Shown here piece after piece: positions 59,770 to 64,000 of a DNA stretch of 64,000 nt. Both the position numbers and the translations under genes were made by a program. A model generated the notes under the pieces. It had not been told where the DNA came from. It made no database searches and saw only the letters and a program-made list of their open reading frames with translations. How positions within the stretch are numbered: the stretch's first letter is position 1; each line of letters opens with the position of its first letter. The stretch comes from CAXMST01 sp963790085 (GTDB taxonomy: Bacteria > Actinomycetota > Thermoleophilia > Solirubrobacterales > 70-9), in NCBI GenBank assembly GCA_963790085.1, contig CAWBNH010000006.1, positions 1 through 64,000 on the forward strand, given 5' to 3'.

Positions 59770-60384
59770 TCACCCGGCTCCCCCCTCTGGGCCGGCTGCT
59801 GCCGCGGCCAGCCGCGGCAGCAGCCGGCGGAGCTCGGCCTCGAGGTCCGCCAGCGTGCCGTCGTTGTGGACGACGAAGGTGGCGCGATCGGCCTTCTCGT
59901 CCTGGCTCAGCTGGCGGGCCGAACGACCCTCCAGCTCGCCGGTCCCGCGCGCCGACGCCCGCCGTCGACGGGTGCCGTCCTCGGCGACCACGGCGATCGT
60001 CGCGTCGAACGTCTCCGCCATCGTGCCCTCGAACAGCAGCGGCACCTCGACCACCGCCAGGTCGAGATCATCGGGGAGCCCCTGCCGCCACTCGAGCACC
60101 CGCCTGCCGACCCGGGGGTGCAGCAGCGACTCGAGCCAGGCGAGCTCCACCGGCTCCTCGAAGACGATGCCGGCGATCAGGCCGCGATCGAGCTCGCCCC
60201 CGGGCGCCACTCGCTCACCCCAACGATCGATCAACAGCTCGCGAACCTCCCCGGTCCCGAGCAGATCGTGGACGACGGCATCGGTCGAGAGCGTCTCGGC
60301 CCCGAGCTCCTCCAGCACGCGGAGGACCTCGGACTTGCCGGCCGCGATCCCCCCGGTCAGCCCGATCAGCGCGGGGCCGGGCAA
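59770..60384 (-). CDS. coaE: Dephospho-CoA kinase
   Basis: This 204-residue kinase has the P-loop IGLTGGIAAGKSEVLRVLEELG, the STDAVVHDL motif (aspartate for the ribose), the HPRV segment and VVEVPLLFEG. It makes CoA from dephospho-CoA with ATP. A TTG start lies 4 bp after the rpsA stop, so it is probably co-transcribed with rpsA. The C-terminus is Ala/Gly-rich. Confidence 0.94.
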   Translation of the reverse strand: MPGPALIGLTGGIAAGKSEVLRVLEELGAETLSTDAVVHDLLGTGEVRELLIDRWGERVAPGGELDRGLIAGIVFEEPVELAWLESLLHPRVGRRVLEWRQGLPDDLDLAVVEVPLLFEGTMAETFDATIAVVAEDGTRRRRASARGTGELEGRSARQLSQDEKADRATFVVHNDGTLADLEAELRRLLPRLAAAAAGPEGGAG

Positions 60385-60388
60385 CGCC

Positions 60389-61852
60389 CTAGGCGTCGGT
60401 GGTCTCGGGCGCCTGCTCGTCTGCGGTCGAGTCCTCGGCCGGCGCCGCGGGCGCCTCCTCGGTGAAGACCTCCTCGGAGAGCCCGAGCTCGGGGGCCTCC
60501 GGCGCCGCCTCGGGAGCCTCGGGCTCGACCGACTCCTCGGTGGCCTCGGGCTCCACGACCTCCGCTGCCTCGGTCTCGACAGCCTCGGGCTCGGCCTGGG
60601 CGGGAACCTCCCCGACGGCCTCCTCGGTCTCGACCGCGGCGGGCCCCTCGGAGTCGGCGGCAGGCTCGGCGGCAGCCTGGGCCTGCTCGAACGCGTCGCG
60701 GAGCGGCATTCCGCCCTCGCCGACGCGCTTGATCGAGAGGCTGATCCGGCGGCGCTCCTCGTCGATCTCGAGGATCTTTACGCGAACCTCCTCGTCCGGG
60801 CTGACGATCTCACCTGGGGTCTCGACGTGATGGTCGGCGAGCTCAGAGATGTGGACGAGGCCCTCGACGCCGGGAACGATCTCGACGAACGCCCCGAAGG
60901 CGACCACCTTGGTGACCTTGCCGGAGAGCGAGGACCCGGGACCGTAGGAGTTGACCACCGTCTGCCACGGGTCCTCCTGGGTCTGCTTGAGACCGAGCGA
61001 GATTCGCTGCCGGTCGCGATCGATGTCGAGCACCTTGACGTTGACCGTCTCGCCGATCGAGAGCACTTCCGAGGGATGATTGACATGGCTCCAGCTGATC
61101 TCCGAGATGTGGATCAGTCCGTCGATGCCCTCGAGGTCGACGAACGCGCCGAAGTCGACGATGTTCGAGATCTGCCCCTCGACGATCTGGCCCGGCTGCA
61201 GGCGCTCGAGGATCTGCTCGCGCTGCTCCTTGCGCTCGTCCTCGAGAATCGCGCGACGGGAGAGGACGACGTTGTTGCGGCTGCGATTCAGCTCGATCAC
61301 CTTGCACTCGAGCGTCTCGCCGGTGAACTCGTCGAGGTTGTGGACCCGGCGGATGTCGACCAGCGAGGCGGGCAGGAAGCCGCGTACGCCGAGGTCGAGG
61401 ATCAAGCCGCCCTTGACGACCTCGATCACGCTGCCCTCGACCGGCTCACCTGACTCGGCCGCGGCCTCGATCCGGCGCCAGGCCTTCTCGAAGCGGGCGC
61501 GCTTCTTGGAGAGGATCAAGCGCCCCTCCTGATCCTCCTTGGTCAGCACCAGGGCGTCGACCTGCTCGCCGAGCGAGACCTCGTCGGCGGGGTCCACGGA
61601 ACGGCGGATCGAGAGCTCGTGAGAGGGGATCACGCCCTCTGACTTCCAGCCGATGTCGACCAGGACCTCGTCCTTGTCGATGCGGACGACCTCGCCGTTG
61701 ACTACCTCACCCTCATCGAAGTGGGTGATCGTCGCGTCGTAGTTGGGAATGATCTCGCCGTTCAACTGCAGCAGCAGGCCGTCGGACCCCTCGACCGGGG
61801 TCGCACCTTCGGGCGCCAGCACGGCGCCGCCTGCTGTCTCGGCGGCAGACAA
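60389..61852 (-). CDS. rpsA: 30S ribosomal protein S1
   Basis: This 487-residue protein has four S1 RNA-binding domains (about residues 45-120, 125-200, 215-285, 300-375). Motifs include GEVVRIDKDEVLVDIGWKSEGVIP, GSVIEVVKGGLILDLGVRGFLPASLVD, GQISNIVDFGAFVDLEGIDGLIHISEISW and GKVTKVVAFGAFVEIVPGVEGLVHISELA. An acidic C-terminal tail rich in Glu, Ala, Pro and Val follows. It helps place mRNA on the 30S subunit. The TTG start at 61852 has TATGAT ending 8 nt upstream, so it looks leaderless. Four-domain S1 proteins are usual in actinobacteria. Confidence 0.97.
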   Translation of the reverse strand: MSAAETAGGAVLAPEGATPVEGSDGLLLQLNGEIIPNYDATITHFDEGEVVNGEVVRIDKDEVLVDIGWKSEGVIPSHELSIRRSVDPADEVSLGEQVDALVLTKEDQEGRLILSKKRARFEKAWRRIEAAAESGEPVEGSVIEVVKGGLILDLGVRGFLPASLVDIRRVHNLDEFTGETLECKVIELNRSRNNVVLSRRAILEDERKEQREQILERLQPGQIVEGQISNIVDFGAFVDLEGIDGLIHISEISWSHVNHPSEVLSIGETVNVKVLDIDRDRQRISLGLKQTQEDPWQTVVNSYGPGSSLSGKVTKVVAFGAFVEIVPGVEGLVHISELADHHVETPGEIVSPDEEVRVKILEIDEERRRISLSIKRVGEGGMPLRDAFEQAQAAAEPAADSEGPAAVETEEAVGEVPAQAEPEAVETEAAEVVEPEATEESVEPEAPEAAPEAPELGLSEEVFTEEAPAAPAEDSTADEQAPETTDA

Positions 61853-61860
61853 GGGGCGGA

Positions 61861-61866
61861 ATCATA
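61861..61866 (-). promoter_or_regulatory. -10 hexamer of rpsA
   Basis: TATGAT on the minus strand, close to the TATAAT consensus, ends 8 nt before the TTG start at 61852. Confidence 0.5.
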
Positions 61867-61870
61867 GGCA

Positions 61871-62338
61871 ATGCACCTGCCTGCCGTTTCCCAGGGCCTC
61901 GTGTCCGGGGATCGGCGGTCAATTCGCGTCGCGTATCGTTGCCCGATCGCACCCGAGCCGCCTCCCCTGCTCTCGTCGCTACCGACTCCCACCCGGCTGA
62001 CGATCGTCGTCCTAGTGCCGCTCCTGTTCGGCGCCGTCTGCGGCTTCCTGGCTTCCGAAAGCGCCGCCGGCTGGTGGATCGCGAACGTGATCGCGGCGCT
62101 TGGCGGGGTCGCCGGCGGCTACGAGCACGAGACCGCCGGCTCCGGGGCGAAGCGCGGCCTGCTCGCCGGGCTCATGTTCGGGACCGGGATCGTCGCTGCC
62201 GACGCGGTCAGCGCCGCGGCGCCCACCGTCAGCACCCCCTCCCCGATCGCGATCTTTCCGCTGATCGCCGCGATCGGCGGCCTGCTGCTGGGGGCGCTCG
62301 GCGGGCGCCTCCGGGGGCGCCTCGAAGCCGGCGGCTGA
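61871..62338 (+). CDS. Small membrane protein, unknown function (start uncertain)
   Basis: The frame to 62338 encodes three to four hydrophobic segments: LTIVVLVPLLFGAVCGFL, WWIANVIAALGGVAGGY, GLLAGLMFGTGIVAADAV and IAIFPLIAAIGGLLLGALGG. The first ~40 residues look non-coding and overlap the rpsA promoter, so the real start is probably after 61940, but no ATG or clear ribosome-binding site decides it. I see no catalytic motif. It lies between rpsA and the flavoprotein gene on the plus strand. Confidence 0.6.
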   Translation: MHLPAVSQGLVSGDRRSIRVAYRCPIAPEPPPLLSSLPTPTRLTIVVLVPLLFGAVCGFLASESAAGWWIANVIAALGGVAGGYEHETAGSGAKRGLLAGLMFGTGIVAADAVSAAAPTVSTPSPIAIFPLIAAIGGLLLGALGGRLRGRLEAGG

Positions 62339-62345
62339 GCCCGGC

Positions 62346-62351
62346 TAACCT
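62346..62351 (+). promoter_or_regulatory. -10-like hexamer for the flavoprotein gene
   Basis: TAACCT ends 8 nt before the ATG at 62360, with no Shine-Dalgarno. Confidence 0.4.
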
Positions 62352-62359
62352 CTCGGGCG

Positions 62360-63532
62360 ATGCCCGTCCGCAAGACGAAGCGAGGCGATCAGCGCACACC
62401 CCTCGACGGCTCGTGGGACGTCCTCGTCTGCGGCGCCAGCTTCGCCGGCCTCAGCGTCGCCCGGGAGCTGGCCGGCTCGGGGGCGCGGGTGCTGGTCGTC
62501 GATCGCTACGAGATCGGCGAACGGCAGACATCGGCCTGCGGGGCACCGACCGAGTGGCTGGCCAATATGGGTGTCGCCGACTCGATCCGCCAGACGTTCC
62601 AGGAGATCGACTTCCACACCCAACACGGCGACAGCGTGATGAGGCTGCCGTGGTCGTTCTCGACCTTCGACTACCCGCAGCTCTGTGGCCTGCTCTGGGA
62701 GCAGTGTGGCGAGGCTGAGTTCGAGACGGCGAAGATCGAGCGGCTGGCTGGGCCGTCGCCCGCGCCCGGGACTTCGATCGACCCCTCGCACACCTTCGAG
62801 GTCGAGACCGACCGCGGCGTCCTCAGCGCTCCGCTCGTCGTCGACTGCCTCGGCTGGAGGCGCGTCCTCGGTGCCGACGGGTACCAGCCTCCCGACGGCC
62901 CCCTCTCGCGCGGTCTCGAGGTCCACCCCCGGGGCCGGGGCGACCGCATGGAGATCTGGATCGAGCGGGACGTCGTACCCGCCGGCTACGGCTGGAGCTT
63001 CCCCGCCGGCGACGAGCTCCGCGTCGGCGTCGGCAGCTTCGATCCCAGGTTTCACGTCAAGCAGCCGACGGTCGAGCTCGCGGCGCGCCTCGACCTGCCC
63101 CCGGACGGCTACCAGGGCAACTGGATCCCGCACCGGCTGCGCGAGGCGACCGAAGGCGGGGTCTTCTTCTGCGGTGACTCCGCCGGCCACTGCCTGCCGC
63201 TGACGGCCGAGGGGATTCGCACCGCCTTCTACTTCGGGATCGCCGCCGGGCGAGAGCTGCGCGGTGTGGTCGAGGGCAGGATCGACCGGGCCGAGGCCCT
63301 CCGGCGCTACGCGGTCTTCAACGCCGCCCACCGCTGGAAGTTCGAGTGGATGCTCCGCGTCCAGAGACTGATTCCTCGGGTGCCGCCGCGCCTGCTTGCA
63401 CCGGCGCTCCGGACGATGAGCAGCGAGGCGTTCGTGCGCTGGTCGTTCAACCACTACCTGGACATCGCCCCCCCTTCGTTCGCCACGGCGACCAGCGCCA
63501 GGGCTGCCGGTCGCGACCCGGTGCCCGCCTGA
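62360..63532 (+). CDS. Geranylgeranyl-reductase-like FAD-dependent oxidoreductase
   Basis: This 390-residue flavoprotein has an N-terminal FAD fold (DVLVCGASFAGLSVARELAGSGARVLVVDRYEIGE) and C-x-PT near QTSACGAPTEWL. Later come FEVETDRGVLSAPLVVDCLG and VFFCGDSAGHCLPLTAEGIRTAFYFG, the second FAD motif of the geranylgeranyl-reductase/halogenase group. It would hydrogenate isoprenoid chains of quinones or lipids, or oxidise a polyene; the substrate is not determined. The charged N-terminus (PVRKTKRGDQRT) is cytoplasmic. TAACCT ends 8 nt before the ATG. Confidence 0.88.
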   Translation: MPVRKTKRGDQRTPLDGSWDVLVCGASFAGLSVARELAGSGARVLVVDRYEIGERQTSACGAPTEWLANMGVADSIRQTFQEIDFHTQHGDSVMRLPWSFSTFDYPQLCGLLWEQCGEAEFETAKIERLAGPSPAPGTSIDPSHTFEVETDRGVLSAPLVVDCLGWRRVLGADGYQPPDGPLSRGLEVHPRGRGDRMEIWIERDVVPAGYGWSFPAGDELRVGVGSFDPRFHVKQPTVELAARLDLPPDGYQGNWIPHRLREATEGGVFFCGDSAGHCLPLTAEGIRTAFYFGIAAGRELRGVVEGRIDRAEALRRYAVFNAAHRWKFEWMLRVQRLIPRVPPRLLAPALRTMSSEAFVRWSFNHYLDIAPPSFATATSARAAGRDPVPA

Positions 63533-63548
63533 GCCTCGGGATCGCCCC

Positions 63549-63986
63549 CTAGCGGACGATCAGCCAGGTTCCCGCGAGCAGCAGCAGCACCCCGAGCACG
63601 CGGTCGATCGTCAGCGGCGTCTCCTCGAGGCCGAGCACGCCGAGCCGATCGAGGGTCACGCCGAAGGCGAGCTGGCCGGTGATCGTCGCCGCCGCAACAC
63701 CACCGGCGCCGATCTCGCGGACCGCGATCAGCGCCATCGTCACGTACAGGGCGCCGAGCAGTCCCCCGAGCAGGTAGACGGGGGCGACGTCCACCGCGGA
63801 GCGGACGTTGCCGATCTGGCCCGAGAGGCCGACGATCAGGGCAAGCGCCAGGGTTCCGATCATGAAGCTGACAAGCGCCGCCGGCAGGCTGCCGGTCGCG
63901 CGGCCGAGGCCGGCGTTGATCGCCGGCTGCATGGCGATCAAGCCACCCACCGCGGCCGTGAGGATTACGGCGACGCCCCGGTCCAT
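63549..63986 (-). CDS. DMT-family transporter of YdcZ type (DUF606)
   Basis: This 145-residue protein has four to five transmembrane helices with VILTAAVGGLIAMQPAINAGLGRATGSLPAALVSFMIGTLALALI, VYLLGGLLGALYVTMALIAVREIGAGGVAAATITGQLAFGVTLDRLG and VLGVLLLLAGTWLIVR. This is the single-repeat YdcZ family. It should dimerise; the substrate is unknown. TACGAT ends 6 nt before the ATG at 63986, so the gene is complete with its promoter at the window edge. Confidence 0.9.
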   Translation of the reverse strand: MDRGVAVILTAAVGGLIAMQPAINAGLGRATGSLPAALVSFMIGTLALALIVGLSGQIGNVRSAVDVAPVYLLGGLLGALYVTMALIAVREIGAGGVAAATITGQLAFGVTLDRLGVLGLEETPLTIDRVLGVLLLLAGTWLIVR

Positions 63987-63992
63987 ACCCGG

Positions 63993-63998
63993 ATCGTA
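63993..63998 (-). promoter_or_regulatory. -10-like hexamer for the YdcZ-type gene
   Basis: TACGAT on the minus strand ends 6 nt before the ATG at 63986. Confidence 0.4.
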
Positions 63999-64000
63999 GT

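Noticed and set aside
57566..61453. Open frame of 1295 codons on the plus strand
   Set aside because: It runs antisense across the DUF6421-like, transglycosylase, coaE and rpsA genes; Arg/Leu/Val-rich translation without motifs is a GC-rich shadow.

Overview
The window is high-GC DNA with dense genes, many GTG/TTG starts and frequent 4-bp ATGA/GTGA overlaps. Gene content points to a high-GC Gram-positive actinobacterium: Rex, the t6A genes tsaD-rimI-tsaB-tsaE, a LexA box of the Gram-positive type, a zinc-finger anti-sigma factor and a heterodimeric ABC exporter. My best guess is the class Thermoleophilia (Solirubrobacterales/Gaiellales-like). That placement is inference from gene content and would need a marker-gene tree.

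Region 1 (1-7075) is accessory DNA. Two identical 46-bp direct repeats (2081-2126 and 7030-7075) match the 3' part of a tRNA with anticodon CAT (anticodon loop, T-arm, acceptor strand) without the 5' half. They bracket a 4.95-kb element holding a GIY-YIG nuclease, a nuclease-like protein with an ExK motif, a membrane protein, a phage r1t-like holin, a decayed tyrosine integrase and an HNH nuclease. Left of the first repeat lies the right part of a second island with an Abi_C-domain protein, a zinc-ribbon protein and a winged-helix protein. The simplest reading is a stack of islands at a tRNA-Met gene located off the left edge.

Region 2 (7.7-31.6 kb) is ordinary chromosome: a PepSY secreted protein, an FAD-linked oxidase, a DUF2855 protein, a DEAD-box helicase, a CBS protein, a PhoD phosphatase, small membrane proteins, a large penicillin-acylase-family enzyme, glycerate kinase, an EamA exporter, a haloalkane-dehalogenase-like hydrolase, a heterodimeric ABC exporter, tRNA-Gln(CTG), a ferredoxin-reductase-like flavoprotein, two TrkA-type subunits and a proton-pumping pyrophosphatase with a K+-independent signature.

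Region 3 (31.7-48.9 kb) is housekeeping on the minus strand: a glutamate-cysteine-ligase-like enzyme, rex, a glutaredoxin-like protein, tsaD-rimI-tsaB-tsaE, and fmdB-UDG. It also has a plus-strand DUF2520-panC-panB operon and uvrA / DivIVA-like / uvrB. A LexA box sits just upstream of the uvrA promoter hexamer.

Region 4 (48.9-56.4 kb) is the most unusual core stretch. It has a CPA2 antiporter gene broken by one frameshift and a perfect 24-bp palindrome over the start codon of a divergent ECF sigma gene. Next come its zinc-finger anti-sigma partner and a 654-residue protein fusing a Rieske [2Fe-2S] domain to a complete thiamine-diphosphate enzyme, coupled to a conserved unknown gene. AIM24, a threonine-aldolase-like enzyme and an SDR follow.

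Region 5 (56.4-64 kb) has a large two-domain protein of unknown function, a DoxX-like protein, a lytic transglycosylase, coaE, rpsA, a geranylgeranyl-reductase-like flavoprotein and a YdcZ-type transporter.

Across the window about two dozen genes have a TAnnnT hexamer ending 6-9 nt before the start codon and usually no Shine-Dalgarno sequence. This indicates widespread leaderless translation and helps decide several starts.
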